From contig REEM01000112.1 in NCBI GenBank assembly GCA_007695055.1, forward strand, positions 1 to 41,205: DNA of 41,205 bases. Reading direction: 5' to 3'. This DNA is from Spirochaetaceae bacterium (GTDB lineage Bacteria; Spirochaetota; Spirochaetia; DSM-27196; SLAA01). The position numbers were made by a program, and so were the translations under genes. Positions 1 to 8,842 of this stretch are shown in pieces. Under the pieces are notes generated by a model. It made no database searches. It saw nothing but the letters and a program-made list of their open reading frames with translations, and had not been told where the DNA came from. How positions within the stretch are numbered: position 1 is the stretch's first letter; every line of letters starts with the position of its first letter.

Positions 1-7
1 AGTGCAA

Positions 8-13
8 TATAGT
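8..13 (+). promoter_or_regulatory. Possible -10 element immediately before ptsI
   Basis: TATAGT matches five of six bases of the TATAAT consensus and ends 9 nt before the ptsI ATG. The -35 position is outside the window. If used, the leader would be only about 3 nt, in keeping with the missing Shine-Dalgarno sequence. Confidence 0.3.
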
Positions 14-22
14 TGCACCATT

Positions 23-1759
23 ATGCAGGAGTTCAACGGAATATCGGTCTCCCCCGGAATTGCTATCGGGAAGGCGTTTCTGTATCTAGATGAAACCCCC
101 AACATTCCTCGTTATCGAGTCCAGAAGCAGGACCTTGAGGGTGAGTTCGAGCGATTGGGCTCCGCCATTGAACGTGCAGTTGAGGAACTGGAGAATATAC
201 GTTCCGGATCCGTCTCACAAAGCTCCGATGCCCCAATGTTCCTTGATTCGCACCTACTTATGCTTCAGGACGAATCCTTCATTGGAGAGATACGCAGTGA
301 GGTTGAGCATAGCCGCTTCAACGTGGAGTGGGTACTCAGAAAGAATGCACAAAAACTGACTTCAAAGCTTGCGAGCAGCAAAGATGAGTACCTCAGGGAC
401 CGAAGTCTAGATATACACGACGTAGCAAAACGTCTTTTAGACCACCTGATGTTCCGCGAGCGGATCTCGCTGGCCGACCTTAGTAGCGAGGTCATTCTCG
501 TAGCTCATGACTTGTTGCCGTCGGATGCCATAGCCATGAACAAGCGCATGATTCGTGGAATTGTGCTTGATGCTGGCGGCAAGACTTCCCATACCGCAAT
601 TCTGGCGCGTTCTTTTGAGATTCCAGCTGTGCTAGGACTTTCCAACATAACTTCCTTGATTCGAACCGGCGAGGAACTCATTGTGGACGGTAATCGTGGT
701 CACGTTGTAACCAAACCGGACACCAAGCTGCGGAAACGGTACGAGCGACTGCAGAGCGAGTGGCAGCGGCGCGAAGTTCACCTCATGGGCCTCAACGACC
801 TTCCGGCCGAGACTCGCGACGGAAAACTTATACAGCTCAAAGCAAATATTGAGGTGCCGGAGGAGGTAGAGGCTGTTCTTTCCCATGGAGCCGACGGAGT
901 TGGACTGTATCGTTCGGAGTTTCTGTTCATGCGCCCTGGGCCTCTTCCGGACGAAGATGAGCAGTTCTCAGCCTACTCAATGGTGCTCAAGTCAATGGAA
1001 AATAGACCGGTAACAATTCGCACATTGGACTTAGGCGCAGACAAAATTGCGCGTAGCTTGGGTGAGAGTGATGATGACAATCCCATACTCGGTTGGCGTG
1101 CAATTCGCTTGTGTCTCTCAATGCCGGAATTGTTTCGAACCCAACTTCGGGCCTTGTACCGTGCCTCGATCTATGGCGAGTTGCGGATTATGTTTCCCAT
1201 GATTTCCGGGATTGAGGAGCTGAGCCAGGCACTTGAGATGGTGGAGTCTGTTAAATCTGACCTGAAGCGTGAGAAGGTCACCTTCCGTGAGGATATACCG
1301 GTGGGGATCATGATTGAGGTACCCTCGGCGGCTATGACGGCCGACATCCTTGCCCGCAAGGCGGACTTTTTCTCTATCGGAACCAACGACCTCATCCAGT
1401 ACACTCTGGCTGTGGATCGTGGGAATGAGAAGATTGCGTATTTGTATGAACCATTCCACCCGGGCGTGCTTCGCATGTTGAGGCTGATAATCGAGAGTGC
1501 GCATGCCAAGGGGCTTGCAGTGGGGATGTGCGGGGAGATGGCCGGTGACCCTATGTCGACCGTGGTTTTGCTGGGTCTGGGATTAGATGAGTTCAGCATG
1601 GGTGCGGTGGGAATCCCCGAGGTCAAGCGCATCATTAGATCGGTGTCGATGGCGGAGGCCGAGGAACTGGTTGGAAGTATTCTTGAAATGAAGTCCTACG
1701 TTGAAATTGATGAGTTCGTCGCGCAGTATATGGAGAAAAATTTTGAGCTCAAGCTCTAG
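23..1759 (+). CDS. ptsI: Phosphoenolpyruvate-protein phosphotransferase (PTS enzyme I)
   Basis: Cytoplasmic enzyme I transfers phosphate from PEP to HPr, the first step of the sugar phosphotransferase system. The 578-residue product is full length for the family. It opens with the typical FNGISVSPGIAIG segment. The phospho-histidine motif GGKTSHTAILARS places the active histidine at residue 190, close to E. coli His189. The C-terminal PEP-binding TIM-barrel shows FSIGTNDLIQYTLAVDR and the catalytic cysteine in GMCGEMAGDP at residue 503 (E. coli Cys502). The frame stays open upstream to a GTG at position 2, but family alignment favours ATG at 23. No Shine-Dalgarno precedes it; a TATAGT hexamer lies at 8-13. 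ptsH might lie just left of the window, but this cannot be seen. The 3' end overlaps der by about 17 nt, suggesting co-transcription. Confidence 0.96.
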   Translation: MQEFNGISVSPGIAIGKAFLYLDETPNIPRYRVQKQDLEGEFERLGSAIERAVEELENIRSGSVSQSSDAPMFLDSHLLMLQDESFIGEIRSEVEHSRFNVEWVLRKNAQKLTSKLASSKDEYLRDRSLDIHDVAKRLLDHLMFRERISLADLSSEVILVAHDLLPSDAIAMNKRMIRGIVLDAGGKTSHTAILARSFEIPAVLGLSNITSLIRTGEELIVDGNRGHVVTKPDTKLRKRYERLQSEWQRREVHLMGLNDLPAETRDGKLIQLKANIEVPEEVEAVLSHGADGVGLYRSEFLFMRPGPLPDEDEQFSAYSMVLKSMENRPVTIRTLDLGADKIARSLGESDDDNPILGWRAIRLCLSMPELFRTQLRALYRASIYGELRIMFPMISGIEELSQALEMVESVKSDLKREKVTFREDIPVGIMIEVPSAAMTADILARKADFFSIGTNDLIQYTLAVDRGNEKIAYLYEPFHPGVLRMLRLIIESAHAKGLAVGMCGEMAGDPMSTVVLLGLGLDEFSMGAVGIPEVKRIIRSVSMAEAEELVGSILEMKSYVEIDEFVAQYMEKNFELKL

Positions 1760-3206
1760 GAAAACTAAATTACCAATAGTTGTTGTAGCTGGCCGACCGA
1801 ATGTTGGTAAGTCCACTCTGTTCAACCGTCTTGTTGGGCGCCGACGTGCAATTACCGACGCAATGCCCGGCGTTACTCGTGATCCGGTCTCGGCTGAAGC
1901 CACTATTGGTGAGCGACCAGTGCGCATGGTTGATACCGGCGGTGTTGGCATTGGCGAAAACGAGATGGATATCCTCGTTGCCGAAAAGAGTCTCCGAACG
2001 GTAGCAGATGCCGACGTCGTGATCCTCGTAATGGACGGCACCGAGACGACCGGTGAGGATGAGGACTTTGTTGACAAGTTGCGTCAGGTGGCGGACAGAA
2101 CGGTGTTGGTCGTCAATAAAATAGATAACCCAGAACGCGAGAATCTTGTAGCAGCGTTTTACGAGTACGGATTTGCCAGAGTTGTTGGCGTCTCAGCCGC
2201 TCATGGGCTTGGGCGTGAGGAGCTTGAGGAAGCCGTACTGGAAATACTCGCACTTCGATGCCCATTGCCGGAGCCCGAGCCTGAGACAACTGTGGCTGTC
2301 GAGTTATCAAACGCTCAAGAGGGGTATGAGAGCAGGGATGAGGCTGAGATTGAGGCAGATGCAGCTGAAGAGGCGAGGTCTGCCGCAGAGGCTGAACGCG
2401 CAGAAGTTCATCCGCTTAAGCTGGCTCTGATTGGGCGCCCCAATACCGGAAAGTCGAGTTTAGCGAACCTACTGACTGGGGGCGATTTCTCGCTGGTCTC
2501 GAGTATACCAGGCACGACGCGCGACGTTATTGAGTCGGAGTTCATGCATCGTGGTGTGCATATTCAGCTGCTTGATACCGCGGGCATTCGTCGCAAGAGC
2601 AAGGTTCATGACGATGTTGAGTACTACTCGGTGAATCGATCAATTCAAGCAGCCGAGCAGGCCGATGTTGTCGTGCTCATGATAGATGCCGTAGATAACG
2701 TCGCCGAACAGGATAAACGACTAGCCTCCTTGGTTATTGATCGTGGTTGTGCTGTTATTTTGGCATTGAACAAGTGGGACCTGCTGGATGCTATCAGCAA
2801 TCTTGAACAGGCCATGATTGATAGGGTGAGGTTCATATTTCCTATTCTGGAGTTTGCACCCATTGTGCCGCTGTCGGTTATTGAGAAGCGTGGCATAGAC
2901 GAACTGCTCAAGACCGTACTCAAGGTACATCGACAACAACAGTTCCATGTTGACACCGGCCGCCTCAACTCTGCGCTCAAGCGGTGGGTCGAGGTGAATC
3001 CACCACCTTTGGTGCAGCGGCGTCCTTTGAAAATTCGTTACATGACGCAGCCTGAGACATCGCCCATTCTCTTTGTTGCATTTGTGAACCGCACTCGCGG
3101 TTTCCCTGAACACTACCGTCGATATCTGATGAACTGCATCCGGAAGGAGTTCGGCCTCAGTTCAGTACCGATACGGCTTGAGCTGCGGGAGCAGAAGCGA
3201 AAATAA
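1743..3206 (+). CDS. der: Ribosome-assembly GTPase Der (EngA)
   Basis: Der is an essential double-GTPase that acts in 50S ribosomal subunit maturation. Two G domains in tandem are visible: the first P-loop GRPNVGKS at residues 17-24 and the second GRPNTGKS at 231-238, each followed by a DTAG/DTGG-type motif and an NKxD motif (VNKID, LNKWD). The C-terminal KH-like domain ends in a basic tail. An acidic Ala/Glu-rich linker joins the two G domains at roughly residues 180-220, as in other Der proteins. The frame is open to ATG 1710 and TTG 1701. I chose TTG 1743 because GGAG lies 7 nt upstream (1732-1735) and it leaves only a short N-terminal extension before the first G domain. The start overlaps the end of ptsI, and the stop abuts the next start codon. 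Confidence 0.93.
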   Translation: MSSSSRKTKLPIVVVAGRPNVGKSTLFNRLVGRRRAITDAMPGVTRDPVSAEATIGERPVRMVDTGGVGIGENEMDILVAEKSLRTVADADVVILVMDGTETTGEDEDFVDKLRQVADRTVLVVNKIDNPERENLVAAFYEYGFARVVGVSAAHGLGREELEEAVLEILALRCPLPEPEPETTVAVELSNAQEGYESRDEAEIEADAAEEARSAAEAERAEVHPLKLALIGRPNTGKSSLANLLTGGDFSLVSSIPGTTRDVIESEFMHRGVHIQLLDTAGIRRKSKVHDDVEYYSVNRSIQAAEQADVVVLMIDAVDNVAEQDKRLASLVIDRGCAVILALNKWDLLDAISNLEQAMIDRVRFIFPILEFAPIVPLSVIEKRGIDELLKTVLKVHRQQQFHVDTGRLNSALKRWVEVNPPPLVQRRPLKIRYMTQPETSPILFVAFVNRTRGFPEHYRRYLMNCIRKEFGLSSVPIRLELREQKRK

Positions 3207-4526
3207 ATGCGCGAGTACTCAATCGGCGAGGTTGCCGAAATTCTCGGCGTCAAACAACATGTGCTTCGGTACTGGGAGCAAGAGATCCCGCTCGTTAATC
3301 CTGCAAAGGATAACTTTGGTCGCCGAGTTTACTCGGGGCGGGATCTCCAGATTTTGCTGCGGGTACGGTACCTCGTGCATGAAGCTGGCTACACCGTCCG
3401 TGGAGCCGCCGACCGTATACTAAATGAGCTTACCGGCCCCGGTGCCGGTAATAAAGCCAGACTCCAAGCGGTGCGCGATCAACTGCTTCCCTTACTCGCA
3501 GATGTGAGTGCCGCAGCCAACGACGGAGCGGTGTTTGTTCCTCCTACGGCCTGGGCTGACCAGGAGTTGCTTTTTCATGGGCTTGAGAAGGGCACCGCTC
3601 GCGAGCGATATGCTGTAGTTCAGGCTCTTGAACGCTTAGGTCGCAAGAACTACGAACAACTACGAGAGCACCTGCTTTTCGCTCTGAATGTGTCCGGCGG
3701 CTCGTCTCGCAGTCACTATGCCGATGGTACCATACCCATACGGTTGCGCAGTGAAGCGCCGCAGTCTAGTCGAAGGGCCATTGAGAATGAACTGTACCGT
3801 GGTGGCCAGGTTGTATTCACACCTGAGCTTCGTCTCAGTCGATTTGAGTCATTTGAGAACTCCGGCGAGGAGAAACGGCTGCTTGAACAGTGGTCCGAAC
3901 TGCTGAGGGCAGCGGAGTACGAGTACGGCCGTCCGGTGCATTGGTTTCTCCCGGTTCATGTTACACGTCGAGACTCCATTGAACGGCTCTTTCTCGCGCG
4001 ACGCAACTTCGGCCTGGCGCCCGGACGGGTTTCATTCGTAACGGTTCAGGATATTCCATTTCTCACTGAGGACGGTTTTCTCGTTCCTGCGGTGGACAAG
4101 CCAACACCAGCCTGTTTCTATGACCCTCAAACCGCCGGAATGCTCCTTCTTGGTAATGGGAGTATTCGTGAACGGGTAACGAGAGTTGAAGCCGACAGGA
4201 TTTGGATCTTTTCCTTGCTTAAAGCTCCACAAAAGTTGTTTGACATTGGACTTGCCGCGCTTCAGAAACACGAGGGTGCTGAGCTCTGCATTGAGGCGGA
4301 ACGACTGGGCGAAGGCCGCTACAGCCCGACCGGGAAAATGGTTCTGCTTCCAACACTCCTTCACCAACCTGCCGGGCCTCTTCCCTTACAGGTTCGATTC
4401 GATTCGCCGTTACACTCTGAACTTGGAAGTACCGATATTTCTAAGAGGACGGCGCGTTTAGGTGTGCGCGTGATAGACTTATACTACTGGAGCGAAAACT
4501 CAGTGGTAGCCGCCCAAGGAGAGTAA
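3207..4526 (+). CDS. MerR-family DNA-binding regulator with large unassigned C-terminal region
   Basis: The first ~70 residues form a MerR-type winged helix: YSIGEVAEILGVKQHVLRYWE, then an arginine/tyrosine-rich wing (GRRVYSGRDL) and an LVHEAGYTVRGA helix. Typical MerR proteins are 110-280 residues, whereas this one is 439. The remaining ~320 residues show no effector-binding domain or metal-binding cysteine cluster that I recognise. They contain several FTPELRLSRFESF-like and HWFLPVHVT-like segments that suggest a folded alpha/beta domain. The ATG directly follows the der stop (TAAATG), so translation is probably coupled. A plausible role is a regulator that responds through the unknown domain, but the ligand and targets cannot be read from sequence. 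Confidence 0.75.
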   Translation: MREYSIGEVAEILGVKQHVLRYWEQEIPLVNPAKDNFGRRVYSGRDLQILLRVRYLVHEAGYTVRGAADRILNELTGPGAGNKARLQAVRDQLLPLLADVSAAANDGAVFVPPTAWADQELLFHGLEKGTARERYAVVQALERLGRKNYEQLREHLLFALNVSGGSSRSHYADGTIPIRLRSEAPQSSRRAIENELYRGGQVVFTPELRLSRFESFENSGEEKRLLEQWSELLRAAEYEYGRPVHWFLPVHVTRRDSIERLFLARRNFGLAPGRVSFVTVQDIPFLTEDGFLVPAVDKPTPACFYDPQTAGMLLLGNGSIRERVTRVEADRIWIFSLLKAPQKLFDIGLAALQKHEGAELCIEAERLGEGRYSPTGKMVLLPTLLHQPAGPLPLQVRFDSPLHSELGSTDISKRTARLGVRVIDLYYWSENSVVAAQGE

Positions 4527-4531
4527 GCTAC

Positions 4532-5863
4532 ATGCTGCCGCAAACTCTTGGTTCTTCTAAAGCTACGCATACATTTCCCTTGATCCTCATCCTGTTTGTT
4601 GCGGTCGCAACCTATGCGCGTGGCTTTGATGCTCATTTTGACGAGTTGGTACCCGACAACAGTGAAATCCGGCGGGCACACGCAACCCTGATGCGGGCTC
4701 CAGAGGCTGAGTTACGAAACTTTGTACAGCTAACCGAGTCCCAGCGCAGTTGGGAACACCGGGTACGAGTAGAAACTCGTGACGAAGGCGACTTTCTGTA
4801 TGTGCTCTTCCTCAATGAGAGTTTCGGAAGGTATCCGGTATGGGGAGCTGGAAGCTATGTTGTTAGACGTCCGTTGGGAGAGACCGAGCCTGATCAGGTA
4901 AAGATCTTTCTTCGCAGCGATCCTGGGTACTACCTCCGAATTTTCCCTCATGCGAACCGGTCTCGAATGGATCTACATATTGCGGACGTTGCTACCTCGC
5001 GCAGCATTCCCGTTCCACTGAGTTTTGAACAGGTTCTCCGTGAGCCGCTTCATAGAATAATGGAGCTTACGGGTCGCACCGTGGACTGGCCGGTTCTTTT
5101 CCCGCTGGGTGGAACACAGAACTATGCGGCTGTGGAAACCATGGTACGACGCGCACGTGCTGCATTGAGCGATCTCCCCGATGCCGAGGACGGAGCCATG
5201 GATGAGCATGGAAACCTGGTGTTCATTGAGTCACTCGTTCTCCAGGATCAAGAGCCGGGCTTCAACTGTTCTGGCTTTGCAAAGTGGATTGTTGATGGAA
5301 TCATTAAACCAGTAAACGGTAGATATCTCAGCATCGAACAACTGAAAAGGAAGCATCCCGATCATCGTGGGCATAGGTGGGGCCTGCAACATGATGCGCT
5401 GCGTGACCCGTATTTCGGGCTCGACTGGACACGCAACTTGGCCTTGGCCGCACATAGTTTGCATGTGCATGGAACCGAAGTTCCAGACCACACTATCGAT
5501 CCACGAGCAGCTGACGTGAATTCCGTACCCTTCTCGCGCTATACTCGTGATGTCGGGTTTCCTGTATCGGAGCTGGGTCGAATTATGTACCTCCTTGCGG
5601 TTTCTGAGCCAGGCCATTTTTACTTGGGATCGCTTAGCAGGCCTTTCGGCGAGGAGCCCGTGTTGCGACAACATACACATGTAGCGGTTTTGTTCCCGTA
5701 CATTGATCGGAACGGAATATTTCGCGTGGTAGTTATGGAGCGTAATGTTGAGTCTAGTCTGGTTTCCCTTAGGCGACGCTATGAAAACGAGTTCATACAT
5801 CTGGTTCGAGTTCGGGCCGACGAACGTTATGAACCGCCTCATATTGGCAGGGCAGGGGAGTAA
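4532..5863 (+). CDS. Secreted NlpC/P60-like cysteine-peptidase candidate
   Basis: A 443-residue protein with an N-terminal hydrophobic export signal (about residues 14-29). The start is supported by AAGGAG 10 nt upstream. I do not recognise a named family with certainty. A segment NCSGFAKWIVDG puts Cys246 in the same kind of context as the catalytic cysteine of NlpC/P60 peptidases (DCSGF...). Histidines 381 and 383 in QHTHVAVLFPY could provide the catalytic base. The Cys-His spacing of ~135 residues is longer than in ordinary NlpC/P60 domains, so either there is an insertion or this is a different papain-like fold. If correct it would act on cell-wall peptides or another envelope substrate. 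It sits 5 nt after the MerR gene and 45 nt before the TPR gene. Confidence 0.5.
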   Translation: MLPQTLGSSKATHTFPLILILFVAVATYARGFDAHFDELVPDNSEIRRAHATLMRAPEAELRNFVQLTESQRSWEHRVRVETRDEGDFLYVLFLNESFGRYPVWGAGSYVVRRPLGETEPDQVKIFLRSDPGYYLRIFPHANRSRMDLHIADVATSRSIPVPLSFEQVLREPLHRIMELTGRTVDWPVLFPLGGTQNYAAVETMVRRARAALSDLPDAEDGAMDEHGNLVFIESLVLQDQEPGFNCSGFAKWIVDGIIKPVNGRYLSIEQLKRKHPDHRGHRWGLQHDALRDPYFGLDWTRNLALAAHSLHVHGTEVPDHTIDPRAADVNSVPFSRYTRDVGFPVSELGRIMYLLAVSEPGHFYLGSLSRPFGEEPVLRQHTHVAVLFPYIDRNGIFRVVVMERNVESSLVSLRRRYENEFIHLVRVRADERYEPPHIGRAGE

Positions 5864-5870
5864 TCCCGCG

Positions 5871-5899
5871 TTGAATATCACTAACATACGGAGTACACT
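5871..5899 (+). promoter_or_regulatory. Candidate sigma-70 promoter for the TPR/barrel/ExbBD/TonB operon
   Basis: TTGAAT (5871-5876), a 17-nt spacer and TACACT (5894-5899) precede the TPR-protein ATG at 5909. The predicted start of transcription is about 3 nt before that ATG. The nearest GGAG (5890-5893) lies 15 nt upstream, too far for a normal Shine-Dalgarno site. Both hexamers match 4 of 6 consensus bases. Confidence 0.4.
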
Positions 5900-5908
5900 C
5901 AAGCCACG

Positions 5909-8839
5909 ATGAAAAAACTCTTGCTTCTCGTATTCCTCTCGGTATTTGTGCAGACAGCACATTCACGCACCGCAGCGGACCGAACCATTTTCCAGGAGGC
6001 CGAGGCTCGTTTTCGGGTGCAGGACTATGAGCTTGCGTTGGATCGTTATAATGCACTCATTACCCGCCACCCAAGCTCGCCGCATCTGCCAGACGCGCAG
6101 TTTAGACGTGGAGTGACGCTCAGTCGTCTTGGGCGACATGAAGAGGCGCTCGTCGCCTTGCGACGTGTAGAGACACGGTTCCGGTCGACACAGTTTCTTG
6201 AGTTCGTGCCTTTTTGGCAAGGAGTTTCGAACTACCATCTGGGGAGATACGCTGACGCGCGAACGGCATTTGGAGCCTTCCTTGCCGACCGTGACAACAG
6301 TGAGCTTGTTCGCCAGGCTCTGTTGTACCGAGCAGTTACGTACTCGGAGCTTGATGCTCCTGAACTCGCTATTGAAGACTTATCACGTTTAATCTCCTAC
6401 GTAGAACGTCCCGAGCGTGAGAGTTATGCCGTTGCGTTGTATTTGTCGCTGCTGCTTGCTGACGGTCGTATCGACGAGGGAATTGATTTTGGCAAGCGGT
6501 TGAGTCTAGACGCGGTTGATCCGGCCTGGGCTGCACCAATTGCGTTGTACCTCGGCGAGCTCTTCCTGATTGACGATAGACCGCACGAGGCGGAGACGTA
6601 CTACCGAACTGTGTTGGACGCAGAGCCGCAGGCTGAAGCGCATGTTGTTGCCCCGGCATTAACACGTCTTTTTCAGGCGGCCTTGCGGGCGCAAAATGAT
6701 CAGAAGATGGACGATATAGTGAGGTCTGCCGAGCAACGCCTTGCGACCCACCCGTTCCTCCTAAGTGAGTTCCGACAGCGGGCCGGGGTGGAGAGTTATC
6801 GGGCGACTCACAAAGAGCGCGGTGAGTTCTTGCTTTTACGCGCTTGGGAAATGCGGAGCACTGTAGCGCCCGAAGGCGGCGTACTTCTCTATCTCTCGGA
6901 GGCGGCGCTGGATCGTGGGGATAACGCACGTGCGCGAAGATATCTTGAGAGCTTCTCGGAGTATGGCGGTGAGGACGCGGATCGCGTACTCTTTCGTCTC
7001 GCTAGTTTGGAACTTTCGGAACAGAACTGGAGTCGTGCAGCAGAGCTGTTTCTTGAGTATCGGACACAATACTCTGAGTCGGAACGAGTAGCCGAGGCAG
7101 CCTATCAGCACGCCTTTGCTCTGTATCGAGCCGGAAACCTTGAAGAAGCCGAACGGGTGCTGGCTCGGGTGGGATCTTTACCAGGTGAAGAGGTTCCTCC
7201 AGCAGACATTCGTAGGCTGAATGCGTCTATTCTTCGTGGGCAAGGTCGAGTTTCGGAATCGGTAGAGAGTCTTGAACTCTATCTACGGGAGCGCCCGGAG
7301 AATGTTGACGCCCGTTTTGAGTACTTGAAGTTGCTCTTCCGACTTGAGCGTTACGAGGACGTTGTTCGTCAGGCGGAAATCATGACGGCCGACACCGAGG
7401 GTTTTGAAGAACTTGAGGTGGCGGCGCAGTTTGAGCTACGTTATCTTAGTGGGTTGGCTTACACCGCTGATCGTCAATATCGTGCTGCTCTCTCACAGTT
7501 GGCCGGTCTGGCAGAAGATATTGCAGCTACTGACAATGGTGAGGCGCTCCGATTGATGATACCTTATGCTCAGTACTACACCGGATGGGCGCGGTACCGC
7601 CTCGCGGAGTATAACGAGGCAATTCGTGAGTTTGAACTGATGATTTCCGCTTATCCGGCGCATGAGTTAGCACCACGGGCGGGATACTTGGCCGGGTGGA
7701 GTGCCTATAGTCTTGCCGAGTACCGGCGCGCGGAGGATCTCCTTAGGTCGGCGCTGCCCCGGGCAACAACCGATGTGCAGCGTGCCGAGATTCTGTTTCT
7801 CTTAGGCCAGGCATTATCTGCCGACGCGCGCTTTATAGAAGCAGCGGTGGAGTTCCGTACTGTCACCTTAGACTTTCCCGACAGTGGACTAGCCGATCAC
7901 GCACAGTTCGAGTATGCCGGGGTCTTGCAGGCCCAGGGGCGTCTTGAGGCGGCCGCAACGGCGTATCAAGCAGTATATGATCGTTATCCTACCAGCGGGG
8001 TTGCCGGTCGGGCTTTGTATAATCGTGGTGAACTTTTTTTTCAAGCCGAGCGTTATGCAGATGCCCGTCAAGCCTATCTGGAGTACCGGCGGGCCTTCCC
8101 TGAGGGTGCATTGTTTGATGCTGCCTTGTACTGGGGTGGTCTTGCATCGTCACGGCTGGGGGAACCGGCTGGAGCCTTACTGCTTTGGAATCAACTCATT
8201 AACGAACACCGTGAAAGCAGCTTCCGGGCCGATGCCATGATCCAGACTGCGCGTCTTCATGAGTCACGGCGAGACTATCGCAGTGCTCTGAATGTACTCA
8301 CGCAGTTGCTGGTCGCGTACCCTGAGCAGGCTGCCACCGCCGAAGCTCGCCGAAGGGCCGATGAGCTCGTGCTACTTATTGGGGGAATTGGTGAGCGAGA
8401 GGCCTCCTTGCTCGTGCGGATTGAGTCCGGTAATCGGGCGGCCACGCCCGAGGGCAGGGAGGCAATCCTTGAGCTCGGTCGTAGCGTTATTGTTGAAGGT
8501 CTCGGTGGAGTAAACCTTGGCCTCATTATTCCCATGCTCCAAGAGACTGCCGCAGTTGCGCAGGGGGATCCTCCCGCGGCCGCGGAGGCGCTTGTCCTGC
8601 TTGGTGAACATGCGCGCAGTGTAGGCGAACACGCCGCTGCGGCCGAGTACTATCTAGAGGCGGCAGCAACCGACCCTGCCGATGCGGACCGTACTGCACG
8701 CAGTCTGTTCCGTGCCGGTGAGGCCTACCAGCGTATGGGGCGCCGACCCGAGGCCGAGGCCTTACTGGAGCAACTCCAGGAGAGTTTTCCCAACTCAAGT
8801 TGGACTGAGCAGGCACGCCGTGTCCTTGGAGGACAGTAA
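5909..8839 (+). CDS. Large secreted TPR-repeat protein
   Basis: A 976-residue protein with a classical signal peptide (MKK then a Leu/Val-rich core, likely cleavage after Ser19 in TAHS). The rest is almost entirely tetratricopeptide-like helix pairs with repeated patterns such as A-x-x-x-Y/F-x-x-A/L and hydrophobic/Pro boundary residues (for example YPTSGVAGRALYNRGELFFQ). The style resembles BamD/YbgF-type periplasmic TPRs. The protein is probably periplasmic, or attached to the inner face of the outer membrane, and works as a scaffold. It is the first gene of an apparent operon that continues with a beta-barrel, ExbB, ExbD and TonB, so it may organise or recruit the energised complex. The partner is not identifiable from sequence. 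The stop is 3 nt before the next ATG. Confidence 0.8.
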   Translation: MKKLLLLVFLSVFVQTAHSRTAADRTIFQEAEARFRVQDYELALDRYNALITRHPSSPHLPDAQFRRGVTLSRLGRHEEALVALRRVETRFRSTQFLEFVPFWQGVSNYHLGRYADARTAFGAFLADRDNSELVRQALLYRAVTYSELDAPELAIEDLSRLISYVERPERESYAVALYLSLLLADGRIDEGIDFGKRLSLDAVDPAWAAPIALYLGELFLIDDRPHEAETYYRTVLDAEPQAEAHVVAPALTRLFQAALRAQNDQKMDDIVRSAEQRLATHPFLLSEFRQRAGVESYRATHKERGEFLLLRAWEMRSTVAPEGGVLLYLSEAALDRGDNARARRYLESFSEYGGEDADRVLFRLASLELSEQNWSRAAELFLEYRTQYSESERVAEAAYQHAFALYRAGNLEEAERVLARVGSLPGEEVPPADIRRLNASILRGQGRVSESVESLELYLRERPENVDARFEYLKLLFRLERYEDVVRQAEIMTADTEGFEELEVAAQFELRYLSGLAYTADRQYRAALSQLAGLAEDIAATDNGEALRLMIPYAQYYTGWARYRLAEYNEAIREFELMISAYPAHELAPRAGYLAGWSAYSLAEYRRAEDLLRSALPRATTDVQRAEILFLLGQALSADARFIEAAVEFRTVTLDFPDSGLADHAQFEYAGVLQAQGRLEAAATAYQAVYDRYPTSGVAGRALYNRGELFFQAERYADARQAYLEYRRAFPEGALFDAALYWGGLASSRLGEPAGALLLWNQLINEHRESSFRADAMIQTARLHESRRDYRSALNVLTQLLVAYPEQAATAEARRRADELVLLIGGIGEREASLLVRIESGNRAATPEGREAILELGRSVIVEGLGGVNLGLIIPMLQETAAVAQGDPPAAAEALVLLGEHARSVGEHAAAAEYYLEAAATDPADADRTARSLFRAGEAYQRMGRRPEAEALLEQLQESFPNSSWTEQARRVLGGQ

Positions 8840-8842
8840 GCA

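Noticed and set aside
5231-5962. 243-residue minus-strand frame under the NlpC-like gene
   Set aside because: Antisense to a plus-strand gene with a good start and signal peptide; no motif, composition unlike a real protein.
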